A stretch of 64,000 nucleotides of DNA from Enchytraeus crypticus (Eukaryota > Annelida > Clitellata > Enchytraeida > Enchytraeidae): assembly GCA_905160935.1 (NCBI GenBank), contig CAJHZI010000184.1:880501-944500 (forward strand), read 5' to 3'. Shown here in pieces: positions 21,960 to 32,574 of the stretch. The notes below the pieces were generated by a model. That model was not told the origin of the DNA and ran no database searches. It saw only the letters and a program-made list of their open reading frames with translations. How positions within the stretch are numbered: the first letter of the stretch is position 1; every line of letters begins with the position of its first letter. The translations under genes and the position numbers were made by a program.

Positions 21960-22100
21960 TACTGGCTGGAGCCAGTGGCGATGTCGGCAAGATATTCGAC
22001 CGCATATCAATGTGAATCGGGTTCAAATCCCGGGCTCGCCCGTCATTTACATCGCTTTCGAATGAGGAAACTGACGTTAACATTAGCTTTACATGTACTT
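21960..22100 (+). mobile_element. SINE family B, near complete
   Basis: It begins ACTGGCTGGAGCCAGTGGCG (a short hairpin), then GATGTCGGCAAGATATTCGA, B-box-like GGGTTCAAATCCC, CTCGCCCGTCA, and ends GAAACTGACGTTAACATTAG. Confidence 0.75.
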
Positions 22101-22559
22101 AAATAGTAATGTTTTTCAACCAGCTTCTCTAAACATATAAAAACACAATCGTTCCGTATCATTGTTTAATTTAATTTTTGTGTAATTACATTGTTTTCAT
22201 TCGTAATTTTTAATTGGTACTATTTACTCCAGCAAATTATAAAAACTCAGGGCTAAGCTTCTCGTGATTTTTAGACATTGAGGCCTGTCAAACCATATCA
22301 TGCCCCATAAGCCCATGCAAGCCCTATCAAGCCCTCTCATGCCCTGCCGTACATCGATATGCGGATGAATGTTTAATATTGTACAACTTTAGTAATAAAT
22401 TGACACATTTTTACACAGCATAGCTGTAAATTTATATACTAACGCTGACTAATATCTACATGGCATATGCTTTATCATATTTGAGCGTATGCTTTCCGAA
22501 TAATTATGTAGGTTATATCTAAAAATAAGAGTTTTGTTGCATAGTTACTGTTTTGCCAA

Positions 22560-22690
22560 ATTTTGTAAGGAATTAACTTTCTAATCGATGGAGTTCTGGT
22601 TGTGGATCATGACAACAGATCGTGTTTAGGAATATGTTATATATACTTGGATCTGCCATTTGGCAGAAAACTTGAGTAAATGAGAAATTT
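22560..22690 (+). mobile_element. SINE family E 3' part
   Basis: GTAAGGAATTAACTTTCTAA, TCGATGGAGTTCTGG, then TATATACTTGGATCTGCC and ATTTGGCAGAAAACTTGAG match the 3' half of family E copies at 34125 and 47211. Confidence 0.5.
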
Positions 22691-22959
22691 AATAGCATAG
22701 TTTCATAATATGTCTTGCGGTGTTTTTTAAGGAATTTTGCGGATAAAAGGCCTTGTGCTATTGAGTTAACAGATGTTTATTAATACGCCATCGAATATCA
22801 GGTTTAGTCGACTGCTACGTTGAAGATCAGCTGAAATCTGAAGAATTAAAAAGATTTGACGTCGGTTTTCACCACACATTGTAAATTAGTAATTCTGATA
22901 ACAGTGACGTGAACAGGTCGTTTGAAGAGGCACCACTCTCGCTATTCGATACTGCCTGC

Positions 22960-23160
22960 ATATCCTTATAGGCTGCTTGTACACGTATATCAAGCTCTGC
23001 GTAAATTTAGGTACGTGTGAAGAATGTGGGTGTATAAAGGTCCGTGTTGAAGAATTTGGGTGAATATATGCATATGTTTGTATATAAAGGCACCTGCGGT
23101 AGCAAGTTTACGCATGTCAAAGCATGTTGTAGTTTGTAGAATAAAGAAGTGTATGTATTA
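22960..23160 (+). other. TATA-box plus polyA-signal segment, possible LTR fragment
   Basis: Two TATAAAGG motifs (near 23033 and 23082) are followed about 60 bp later by GAATAAAGAAG (near 23141). That spacing resembles the U3-R-U5 layout of a long terminal repeat. No second copy, TG..CA ends or primer-binding site could be identified, so the call is weak. Confidence 0.2.
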
Positions 23161-23744
23161 TCTAGCTATTTACTCAGGATGTCATTTTGTAAAGTGGTTG
23201 ATTGAATGATGAAATTTCTAAAATAAGTAATTGTAATTTAATAATTTGAATGTTAAAATAGTAGTCTCCATAGCTCACTGGTTACGGAAGTATAATGACG
23301 CACAGAAGGTTTCAATTACAAACTGTGTGAACGATGTAGTAGATTGTGAGTAGACTACGTATAAACAATGTGTCTATCAATCCATTACCTCTCGTGTGAA
23401 TCTTAAGAAGAGCGGCCTATTTAGATTTTGCTTCAGCAGATTGCAAAGATAAACACTCGCATAAGATAAGATTTTTCATACCTATCAAAAGAGGCAAAAA
23501 TTCCTTTACTTTTATTGACAATAGCTCTGGGTTCAGTTGCTAAGCATAAGCGCTCCATCTTGAGTGAAAACATTGCAATCATTTGTCCATAAAAACGTAT
23601 TCATAAAATCAGGCTTATGCAGTTTTAGTTCTGAATCGATGTTCTTTTAGGCGAATAGTAAATTAGAGTACAGTGTTATTTCTATTATTTATTTCAAACA
23701 CGACATCAGCCAGGTAATGTTTCAGTGTTGTATCCAAATCAGTC

Positions 23745-23872
23745 AAGAATAGACCAACCTTAAACTGTTCATGTGTAAGAAGCGACTAAGCAAAACTGAG
23801 GAGGGTCATGTAAATCCACACCATAAGCTATACATTCCCATGTTATATGCTACATTAAAGTGCGGATGAGGC
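23745..23872 (+). mobile_element. SINE family E 5' part, interrupted
   Basis: GAATAGACCAACC, GTGTAAGAAGCGACTAAGC and ACATTAAAGTGCGGATGAGG match the first two thirds of family E. The sequence stops where the mariner-like element begins. Confidence 0.55.
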
Positions 23873-23920
23873 ATAGTCGCTTCAGAAAAACCATCCGCGC
23901 AGTCTCGCCCATTGCTTTGG

Positions 23921-24018
23921 CATTTGTGAACCGATTATTTAACTTTTTGCACAGTTATAATCAGGCAAACATTTGTGAACCGATTATTTAACTTTTTGCA
24001 CAGTTATAATCAGGCAAA
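23921..24018. repeat. 49-bp tandem duplication in the mariner-like terminus
   Basis: Two identical 49-bp units starting CATTTGTGAACCGATTATTT and ending CAGGCAAA. Confidence 0.95.
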
Positions 24019-24279
24019 CATTTGCTATAAAACAACATCAGATGACTCTGTTAATTTTTGCGTTGAAATAGTGCTTGAAAATTTGTGCGACTAGTGAGAA
24101 TATTCAATTTAAGTAAATTAATCGCCACAGAATGCTAACAAATTTGTCATTTATCTAACAATAAACAAAAGAAACATACGATATAATCCAGATACTGTCA
24201 ACAGTCAAAGCGTATGCTCAAAATGTCGTCCTTTGGCTCGAATACAAGCGTAGGTCCCTTGATATCAATTCTATCAATA

Positions 24280-24660
24280 TATTAGCCATTGCGCTTGTCC
24301 ATTATAAACTTGATTACTGTAACTCCCTGCTGAACGATCTCCCGAAACCTCACTAATTCGTCTCTAACACATACCAAATGCTCTTTCCCAAGTCATCTGT
24401 AATGTAAAAATATTAAAATCCCACACTTCTTCTCTTCTTCAGAAACTTCACTGGCTCCGAGACTCCGAACGAATAAAATTCAAGATAGCTTTCTTGGCTT
24501 TCAAAGATTTAAATTATGGCAAAACATCTTATCTATCCGACCTTTTATCAATCCATCGACCCTCTCGTAGTCTTAGTTCCTCTAGTAAAAACTAGAGGAA
24601 CTAAGACTCCCTGACATTGCCTTATGGCGAGGAACGTTAAATTCATATTGATTCATTGAT
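24280..24660 (+). mobile_element. L2/CR1-type LINE 3' fragment nested in mariner-like copy 2
   Basis: The plus strand encodes IALVHYKLDYCNSLLNDLPK, then after frameshifts a stretch like KFKIAFLAFKDLNYGKTSYL and SRSLSSS, the usual C-terminal end of CR1/L2 reverse transcriptases (LDYCNSLL..LP). The 3' end reads CTTATGGCGAGGAACGTTAA then a short ATTG-type tail. It splits the transposase C-terminus between EWRKRL and ACIRAKG. Confidence 0.75.
24569..24608. repeat. Perfect 18-bp inverted repeat, 4-nt loop
   Basis: Arm AGTCTTAGTTCCTCTAGT, loop AAAA, then the exact reverse complement. It lies in the 3' part of the nested LINE fragment. Confidence 0.97.
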
Positions 24661-25102
24661 TGAGACGCTTGCGCCACTCCTCTATGTCGTTGTCAGTGAC
24701 ACATTGCTGCATATCTCACCAAACGTCTACTAGGCTCTGCTTCAACTCGTCCACGTTATTTATTTGTTGTTGGTTTTTGGATGGATCTTATTTTGTTGTA
24801 TCAACCAGTTTTTGGTTGATAGTTCGGCAAGTAACCTATTTACGCTACAATTCTTTATGAGGTACAAGATTTTAATAAGCTCTTATCTTCATTGGCAAAC
24901 ACCATTCTAAAATTTCAATGAAAACTGACTATGTCTGTAAAATCGTCTGTTATAGTTTACATTAAACAGGAAAGGTTAAAAAAAGTAGATTTTATATAAT
25001 TTTTTTCTTCGACCTTCTAATTCTGAAAAAATTACGAATCTGTTCACAAATGCCAAAAAGTTATGGATCAAATAATGAGCACATGTTGTTTTACTAATAG
25101 TG

Positions 25103-25943
25103 CATATTTTAAACTCATAGCCTATCTTTGATTCAACCATGCTTTGTTGAAATAGAATGTGCGCCTTAAATATTTCCATATTAACATATGCAAGTAGCGT
25201 TATTCAAACAAGTGTTCTAGTAAGAGTTGAGAAAATAAATTTATCAAAATAAGATAATCAATACTGTCGACATAGCCATTTCACTGGTGGTTATGAAACA
25301 TTATACACGTAATGCTCGGTATCGTTGTCCATAAATAAAGCCATGCAGGCATACGAGTATAAAGAACTTATGCTAATATCATATCGAAGTGAAACAAGGA
25401 AACATTCACAAACAATTAATCAACATTCATAATTATTCAAAATTCAACTTCATTATTCAACATTATTAATGTAAAATATTGTATAGTTTGTTATGTTGGA
25501 GCAATATATATAAATCAATGACATTGTGAGGTATATCATTATGAAAACTTAATTTCTCATAAATGTATGACATAATAATATGGAAAGAAGAACCCACTGA
25601 ACATCAAATATATCTGTGAATTTGTCAATTTGACACAAATGTTGATTGATCACTTGATTTGTATTTAAGTGGCCACGAATTCCTAGCCCAGGCTCATATA
25701 GAGTAATTGTCGCTGAATATTGCAATTTATTAGTGTTCAAATCTAGTCACAAAGCTGAAATAGGTATATTAGCCTAGAGCTAGCAATTTTTCTCGTTGTA
25801 TAAAGTACAGCATAGTACTGCGTATATACTATACAACTAACATAATATATGTGTAGGCCTATTGTTATAAGAAAATGCTGTGCTAAATTATAGCTACAAA
25901 CCATTCTTACACAATAAACGCCATTAAAGCTGCTTTGGAGTTC

Positions 25944-25946
<3 letters not shown>
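25103..25946. other. AT-rich spacer, nothing recognised
   Basis: No coding signal, tRNA-like box or repeat family was seen between the mariner-like element and the TA arrays. Confidence 0.5.
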
Positions 25947-26008
<62 letters not shown>

Positions 26009-26184
26009 TATATGTATATGTATGTATATACTGTATATGTATATATATATATATATAGGATATGTATATATGTGTATATACTGTATATATAATATGTATA
26101 GTTTGTATACAGTATATATATATATATATATATGCATTTATGAGCCTATATATACGTATGCATGCATGTATAGATATATATACA

Positions 26185-26232
<48 letters not shown>

Positions 26233-26269
26233 ACTTACATGGTACATGTATATATAACATATATATATA
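25947..26269. repeat. (TA)n and TATG-type arrays
   Basis: Pure TA runs near 25950-26004 and 26188-26230 are separated by degenerate TATATG/TACTGTATA sequence. The right edge is the TA preceding mariner-like copy 3. Confidence 0.95.
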
Positions 26270-26861
26270 CACTGTTAGTAAAAAAAAACATGTGCGCAGT
26301 CTCTCGCCCATAACTTTGGTATTAGTGAACCGATTTTTTTACCATCTTGCATGGGTCAGGATAACATTTGCTATAGAATAACGTTAAGTAAGTCTTTTAA
26401 TTATTATTTTTACCTTGAAGCAGTGCTTGAAAATATGCGCAATCAGAATCAACTCCTCCACTGTTCTGACATTCTCTTCGGTCGTCCACTGCCCTTCTTC
26501 CTATCGGTACTCCCAGTCCGGCGTAATGTCTTTAATAAGCAACCTAGCCCTCCCAATGTCCAGTCTTTTGTTGGAAATTCGGCAATCAACCGATTTGCGC
26601 CATAACCCTTTAAGAGGTACAAGTTTTTTTATGAGCGTTTTATCTTCATTAGTAAACACCATTTTAAAATTGCAACAAAAGCAGACTATGTTTGTAAATT
26701 AAAATTCTGTTATTTTTTAGATTAAGCCGGCAGTGTCACAAAAACTAGATTAAGATTAATACTTTTCTTCTTCTTTATAATTCTGAAAAGATTTTCAAAA
26801 TCGGTTCACAAGTGTCAAAGTTGTGGACGAAATACAGCGCATATGTTTTTTATGACTCACA

Positions 26862-26864
<3 letters not shown>
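26270..26864 (-). mobile_element. Mariner-like non-autonomous element, copy 3, both ends intact
   Basis: It is bounded by inverted termini CACTGTTAGTAAAAAAAAAC and ..TTTATGACTCACAGTG with TA on each side. The inner termini also match inverted (CCATAACTTTGG..AGTGAACCGAT). The minus strand carries the transposase N-terminal segment [15 protein letters not shown] and [16 protein letters not shown]. It then jumps directly to the sub-terminal GCGCATATTTTCAAGCACTG block, as in copy 1. The shared junction suggests a family of internally deleted elements. Confidence 0.82.

Positions 26865-26931
<67 letters not shown>
26865..26931. repeat. (TA)n microsatellite
   Basis: About 66 bp of pure TA directly abutting the mariner-like copy 3. 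Confidence 0.97.
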
Positions 26932-27841
26932 TAGGCCTACGTATATATTGTTCAATTAAAAAGATCAGGGACAAGCATTGCTAGCAATAGTTTCAATATT
27001 GTAGAAAGATGAGGGCTAGAATGTGATCTGCATATGGAGGCGGCTCTAAGACCATCACTTCAAAATTTACATTGGAATTTTTTCAGTTTGCAAAACCTAC
27101 AAGAGCCCGCCCGAGAAAACCACGTTACTATCAGATGTCAAAGCAGACTCAACCACGGAATTTCCGTAATAGTCTTACATATAAAACCTTGAGTATTTCC
27201 CAGATATCTAGCTATAAAAGTTTCATATAACGAGTACAAAACACAAAAAGGTAGTTCATAATTCTATCAAAAACTTCTGTTAACATTTTTACAAATATTT
27301 ATGGATACGGTAAAAATAATTGTCACTAATATTACTTTTCGTAAGCATAGTATTGAAATCAACAGTTACAATAATATCTCCACTGATAAAACCTTTCAAA
27401 CAATGGGTATCATATACCAGGCTTTCCTAACTATCTCTCTCTTACCGCGAATAACGTGGGCCTAACTACTCAACATATGCTTTAGAGAGTTGCTCCTTGT
27501 GGAATAGTATTCTATGACGAGTCGTAATGTAAACTCTAATCTCTCTCTCTCTCTAAAGGTCATATAATAATTTTTCTCATGGACGTATGGCAATGACACT
27601 TATCCACTTTCATTTTATAAGAGTAATATTTGTCAGTAATAAAGGTCAAGTTTATTTCTTAACGCTTGTTGATTTTAAGTCTATATAACTGTAATATTGC
27701 GTTCATTGCTCATGTAATTGTATAATATGGTTACTAGTAGGACTTCCCGTGGTGATCAGCTAGATAGGACACTTTGTACCTATATATATATCTACATGTA
27801 TATACCTGCATAATATGTATATATATATATACACATATATG

Positions 27842-27872
<31 letters not shown>

Positions 27873-28049
27873 TTGTATTGTGCTTACAAATAAAAAATAC
27901 GTCAATAAATAAGAATATATTTTCAAACTTTAAAGCAGCTCTACGATTTTAACAAATATGGCTTTTGATGTGATTTTAAAGACCTTATTTAGTTTCTGTT
28001 TAATCGCCTATTACGACACGCGCAGTTTACATATATCTTTCCTTATATT
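26932..28049. other. Spacer with no recognised gene
   Basis: AT-rich, with a short (CT)n run near 27540 and TA runs at 27780-27872. A short G/C-richer piece near 27090-27160 does not extend into a convincing exon. Confidence 0.5.
27780..27872. repeat. (TA)n-rich stretch
   Basis: TA dinucleotides with CATG and TGTA interruptions. Confidence 0.9.
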
Positions 28050-28250
28050 GTTATCATTATCATCCTCCCTTAAATCCCAGTTCAAGTAGTACCGGGAAAA
28101 ACTATTATAGCAATTTCTGGAAGCTATGCGCTCACCAACCGAAATCTCTTTCTGACTTTGGTTTGAATCTTAATGATTTGTCGCCTTTTACGATACGTGC
28201 AGTCCACGGTTGATGTATTCTTCAGCAACCCGGACACAACAAGGGTATCT
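28050..28250 (-). mobile_element. SINE family A, near complete
   Basis: Reverse orientation: TCCTCCCTTAAATCCCAGTT, AGCAATTTCTGGAAGC, GCGCTCACCAACCGAA, TCGCCTTTTACGA, then CAACCCGGACACAACA, i.e. tail to head on the plus strand. Confidence 0.75.
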
Positions 28251-28689
28251 ATCTTTCTATTGTACGGACAATCGGACATTATACTTTTAATATAACAAAA
28301 GCTAAAATTTTTAAAGAGATATAAAACATTCGTTGAGGCACTTCTATTAAGCTAGTTGCCGGATATCTTGTAGATTAGAATGTCTTTAAAATTAATAGGC
28401 TTATTTGCAAAAACAGCTTGGCTCACCTCTCACTCTAGCTGACATCAGTATTACGTCGTTTATTGATCTCTTTAAGTGGCTAAGAGTTAGATTAGTTAGT
28501 GTTGCACGATGATCAAGCATGGCTTTTGCAGAAACAGAAACTAAACTTAAGTACTTACGTAGTTTACCTGTAAGAATGCATGTAGCCGAGCCGTAATAGT
28601 TACTGTTTGATTTTAATTGCGCATTGCTCTCCAACAATTATTTAGTCAATCAATAAAATAATGGCTCGTGTATTGCATTTTGTACCCTC

Positions 28690-28890
28690 GAACTGAGAGA
28701 ATGAGACAGAATTGCTGCCCCAATGAGATAGCATTGCTACCCAAATGAGATAGCATTGCTGCCCTAATGAGATAACATTGCTGCCCCAATGAGATGACAT
28801 TGCTGTCCTAATGAGATAGCATTGCTGCCCCAATGAGGTAGCATTTCTGCCCTAATGAGATAGCATTGCTGTCCCAATGAGATAACAATG
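28690..28890. repeat. 22-bp tandem repeat
   Basis: About nine copies of an ATTGCTGCCCCAATGAGATA-type unit (22 bp) with substitutions mostly in the CCC/CCT and GATAGC/GATAAC positions. Confidence 0.93.
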
Positions 28891-28994
28891 TTACAAACAT
28901 TGTTACATTGCTTTCATATTGTTACAAAATTGCTAAAATGTGAATTATATAAAGTAATCAAAGTATTCAGCCTTTCTTTTTACCTATTTTTGTT

Positions 28995-29205
28995 ACCCGT
29001 GTTGTGTCTGTGTTGCTGAAGATTAGAACAACCGTGGATTGCATGTGTTGTAAAAGGAGACAAAGTAGGGCCTACTAAGAACCAAACCAACGTCAGAAAG
29101 GGCATTCGGTTGGTGAGAGAAATTAGGCTCCAGAAATTGCTGCAGAAGTTTCTAATCCCAACCCTAATTAAACTGGGATTCAGAGGAAGATGATGATGAT
29201 GATGC
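28995..29205 (+). mobile_element. SINE family A, full length
   Basis: Head CCGTGTTGTGTCTGTGTTGC, middle GGGCATTCGGTTGGTGAGAG, 3' block AACTGGGATTCAGAGGAAG and a (GAT)n tail of five units. Confidence 0.78.
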
Positions 29206-29361
29206 TTAGCCTACTTCTTTCTTTTCTTGATCTGGTTTAGAGCAGGATTTCTAGGAACACAAAATGCCTCAATTAAAGACAATGTTACCACATGCAAGGT
29301 TTTTATTCTCTCATCGACATCTGGTGAATATTCGCATCCACACACTCCAGCATTCTCTATT

Positions 29362-29362
<1 letters not shown>

Positions 29363-29412
<50 letters not shown>

Positions 29413-29420
29413 ATCTATAT
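29363..29420. repeat. (CT)n microsatellite
   Basis: About 45 bp of CT dinucleotides followed by CTCTATCTATAT. Confidence 0.95.
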
Positions 29421-29730
29421 CTCGCTCAATTGTATCAATTTACATAAGTATAACTTTATGAATTTGGTGCCAAAAAAGGCTTTTGAGAATAAAAGTTTAC
29501 TTTCCTTCTTGAGTTTATGCTCAGCCGCCGCTTACGAGATATGCCGCATACGGTTTGTCTATTTTTCGGTTATTATGTCAAATAAGTTATTTTAGGATAT
29601 TAATTTTTCGGTTAAAATATTTCTCTGTGATCCTAATACAACCGGGGCAAAAGTAGCATTAGCACTAATTAGCGATGATTAGCACATCTCATGTTGTAGA
29701 TAAATATTAAATCACTACTATCATTAATTT

Positions 29731-29797
29731 GACGTTCCTGATATTGCCTTATAGCGAGGAACCGGAAGTTAAATTCTTATTGATTGATTGATTGATT
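29731..29797 (+). mobile_element. L2/CR1 LINE 3' terminus with (ATTG)n tail
   Basis: GTTCCTGATATTGCCTTATA, GCGAGGAACC, GTTAAATTCTTATTGATTG: the same terminus as the nested LINE at 24610-24660. Only the last ~65 nt remain. Confidence 0.65.
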
Positions 29798-29950
29798 AAC
29801 CTTGAATACTGTCAGTATAACATATTACATTACATGGAAGTCTTTTAAACATCTTTAGGCTGTACGCTTACATTAGAGTATATAAATATTAAAAGTTAGC
29901 TAGCGCTAGCCTAATTTAGGCCTATACCTTAAGTAGAATTTTTTAATTTT

Positions 29951-30011
29951 TAACCCTGATTTTTCCTTATAGCGAGTAACAGGGCGTTAAATTCTTATTG
30001 ATTGATTGATT
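29951..30011 (+). mobile_element. L2/CR1 LINE 3' terminus, second copy
   Basis: CCTGATTTTTCCTTATAGCG, GTTAAATTCTTATTGATTG, about 220 bp after the previous copy. Confidence 0.6.
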
Positions 30012-30043
30012 AACCTTGACTACTGTCAAGATTAATCAATCAC

Positions 30044-30170
30044 TGGCTGGAGCCAGTGGCGACGACGGCAAAATATTCGACCGAGGATCATTGTGTGAGG
30101 GGTTCAAATCCTGGGCTCGCCCGTCACTGACATCACTTTCGAATAAGGAAACTGACGTTGACATTATATT
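30044..30170 (+). mobile_element. SINE family B, near complete
   Basis: CACTGGCTGGAGCCAGTGGC head hairpin, GGGGTTCAAATCCTGGG B-box region, CTCGCCCGTCACTGACATCA, and the GGAAACTGACGTTGACATTA end. Confidence 0.75.
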
Positions 30171-30593
30171 TTTTAGCTTTTTTATTTTATTTTTAAAGTT
30201 GTTTACTTTTTTTAAAAATCAGCTTGTATATTTTCTCTTTCTTCGGAGACGCCACTGTGCAATCATCAGCTGATTGGTTTAGGAAAGGCATTTACAATGT
30301 AAGATAAGTGTAAGAGATCCTCTAGATATTTTATCTAGGCATATATTAAATGTTTGGTAGGTAATCTCCTTAGGAGTTGTCGCGCAATTCACTACTCACT
30401 ACTAAATGACCGTCTTTAGATCAACACACTATATTTCTTCACAACTGCTTTAATCTTTTTGCACTATATACTTGGCCTATATAATTGAGTTCATAACACG
30501 AATGGGTCTGAATTTATTAGCCAATGCCTTCCTCAGTTTTTGTTAAGCTGCTCTCAGTCCTCTGAGAGTTATTGTATCCTGAAGCCACGCAGA

Positions 30594-30945
30594 TGATGTG
30601 ATTGTGATGTATGATGTGATTGTGATGTGATGATGGTGACGTGATGATATGATGATGATGATATGATGACGATGTGATGATGATGATGATGTGATGATGA
30701 TATAATGACGATGTGATGATGATGATGATGTGATGATGATATGATGATAATGTGATGATGTGATGATGATGTGACGGTGATGTGATGATGTGATGATGAT
30801 GTGATGACGATGTGATGTTGATTTGATGACGATGTGATGATGATGTGATAGTGATGTGGTGACGATGTGATGATGATGTGATGATGATGTGATGATGTGA
30901 TGACGATGTGATGATCTGATGACGATGTGATAATCATTTCGTTCT
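30594..30945. repeat. GATGATGTGAT minisatellite
   Basis: About 350 bp of GATGAT, GTGATGAT and GACGATGT units. A minus-strand open frame of Ser/His/Ile is an artefact. Confidence 0.95.
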
Positions 30946-30967
30946 ATCTCACAATTTATAATTATTC

Positions 30968-31150
30968 GCTCCAGTCATGGCGGACTAAAGTCACTCCAGT
31001 CATGGCGGACTAAAGTCACTCCAGTCATGACGGACTAGAGTCACTCCAGTCATGGCGGACTAAAGTCACTCCAGTCATGGCGGACTAAAGTCACTCCAGT
31101 CATGGCGGACTAGAGTCACTCCAGTCATGGCGGACTAAAGTCACTCCAGG
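30968..31150. repeat. 25-bp tandem repeat
   Basis: Seven nearly identical 25-bp units containing CCAGTCATGGCGGACTAAAG. Two units carry GACTAGAG instead of GACTAAAG and one has ATGACGG. It abuts the GATGATGTGAT array. Confidence 0.96.
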
Positions 31151-31715
31151 CCTGAAGGAAGAACATGGATTGTCTCCAGTTCTCTCATCGTCTCATGAGG
31201 CACGTACTTATTCTCTTCGATCTCTCCGCCGTTCAGCAAATCTCTTTCATCTCTTCTTCCTTCATTTTTTGTTGCTGTTGTTGTTCTCAAAATCAATGTG
31301 ATATCAGAATAGAGATATATTATTTAATGCGGCATGTGAAACAATGCAGTACACGATAATTTTTATTGTGTAACAATACTGTACGTAAATTAGTTATCAC
31401 TTCGTCTTTCGAAAATTATTGAAAAAGAGTCGCAATTAGACATAAAACTTAAGTGTGATTAAGGAGAAACTTAGATCCAAACGGTATGGTAACCGTGCTA
31501 AATAATCAAATAGAAAGATTTAAGAAGAGAATTTGAGATTTCAGTTCCAAAAAGTCAACTTGCCTTTTCCTGTTTCTATTTCAGGCCGTCCGTCTTTCCT
31601 TAATTATTGTTATATTGCATCACGCGAACTGTCGAGCTTAATCCACTATTAATCACATCTTTTAGACCTTGTTCTCGTTTGGAAATATTTTTAAGAATTT
31701 TGTTTATTTCGTTTT

Positions 31716-31719
<4 letters not shown>

Positions 31720-31762
<43 letters not shown>

Positions 31763-31860
31763 CTATCTCTCCATCCCTTTCTCTCCCTCTCTCTTTCTCT
31801 CTCTCTCTCTCTCTCTTGTTTTCTAATTCTTGTCCTCTTTCTATCGTTTTCTCTCTCTCT
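31720..31860. repeat. (CT)n-rich tract
   Basis: Several CT runs with CCCT and TTCT interruptions. Confidence 0.93.
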
Positions 31861-32079
31861 ATAAATTCTTCCCGTTTCATTGCACTCTCAGTTTGTTCTC
31901 TGTTTCTAGAAAATATTTTCCCCCTTCCATGAGACTCAATAAGTTTTATTTTGCTCAATATTATTGTGCTATATTTGTGTGCATATGAATGCACAAAGAG
32001 AACTTGGATCAAACTCGATAAATCGAATATATACATTATGTATATACATGTATATATATATAAAAAATTATACATATAT

Positions 32080-32103
32080 ATATATATATAATATCGTTTC
32101 AAT

Positions 32104-32174
<71 letters not shown>
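32080..32174. repeat. (TA)n then (GA)n compound microsatellite
   Basis: TA runs pass directly into a 45-bp GA run that abuts an RTE-type LINE end at 32175. Confidence 0.95.
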
Positions 32175-32177
<3 letters not shown>

Positions 32178-32455
32178 CTGCAGATCGACAGTTAATAAAT
32201 GTGATAAGAAATAGAAAGAATGGCTGGATGAGACATATTATAAGGAGGGGGGGGGGGGGTACTAAAGGATGTAATAAAAGAAAGAATGCAAGGAAAAGAG
32301 TTACAGGAAGACCGAGACATGGGTTGCTGGATGATCTAATAAAAATTCTTTTATAGATATGAAAAGAATGGCTGAGGATATAATTGGTTGGAAGAGTTAT
32401 TTGTCACGAACCTGCCTTTAAGCAGTACACTGAGCGAAGAAGACGATATATAATG
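32175..32455 (+). mobile_element. RTE-type LINE 3' end
   Basis: The plus strand encodes RQLINVIRNRKNGWMRHIIR, then KRVTGRPRHGLLDDLIKI, the same reverse-transcriptase tail as at 13085. It ends near CTTTAAGCAGTACACTGAGC. A run of 12 G bases interrupts it. Confidence 0.78.
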
Positions 32456-32574
32456 TACGTATACATGTATAACAAGATAAACTAAATCTAATTCCTCTTT
32501 CAGCTGTCTTCACCTCTCTGTCGCTCTTATCTGCCAACTATACGTATGGCTTTAAACATTGAACCAGCGTAAAT

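Larger units (their letters stand above)
15861..23744. other. Repeat-rich intergenic interval, no gene recognised
   Basis: SINEs, GA arrays and (CAT)n sequence are listed separately. Stretches 16560-17375, 17430-18080, 18520-19180 and 20090-20530 show only AT-rich sequence. 19190-19330 has unusual G-runs that I cannot assign. Confidence 0.55.
23872..25102 (-). mobile_element. Mariner-like element, copy 2, internally deleted and LINE-interrupted
   Basis: The left terminus is near 23872 (CGCGCAGTCTCGCCC..CTTTGG..GTGAACCGA). The right terminus ends ..GAGCACATGTTGTTTTACTA ATAGTG, its inverted match. On the minus strand a short transposase N-terminus (AELSTKNW) is followed by the C-terminal segment VDELKQSLVDVW then EEWRKRL. 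The reading resumes at ACIRAKGRHFEH on the far side of the inserted LINE at 24280-24660. Stops and the missing middle make it inactive. A 49-bp perfect tandem duplication lies at 23921-24018. Confidence 0.75.

Noticed and set aside
24660-24860. 66-codon plus-strand frame
   Set aside because: It lies antisense to the recognisable transposase C-terminus VDELKQSLVDVW.
30569-30937. 122-codon minus-strand Ser/His frame
   Set aside because: Translation of the GATGATGTGAT array.
31964-32356. 130-codon plus-strand frame as a host gene
   Set aside because: The N-terminal part is TA/GA repeat; the C-terminal part is a LINE reverse-transcriptase tail.
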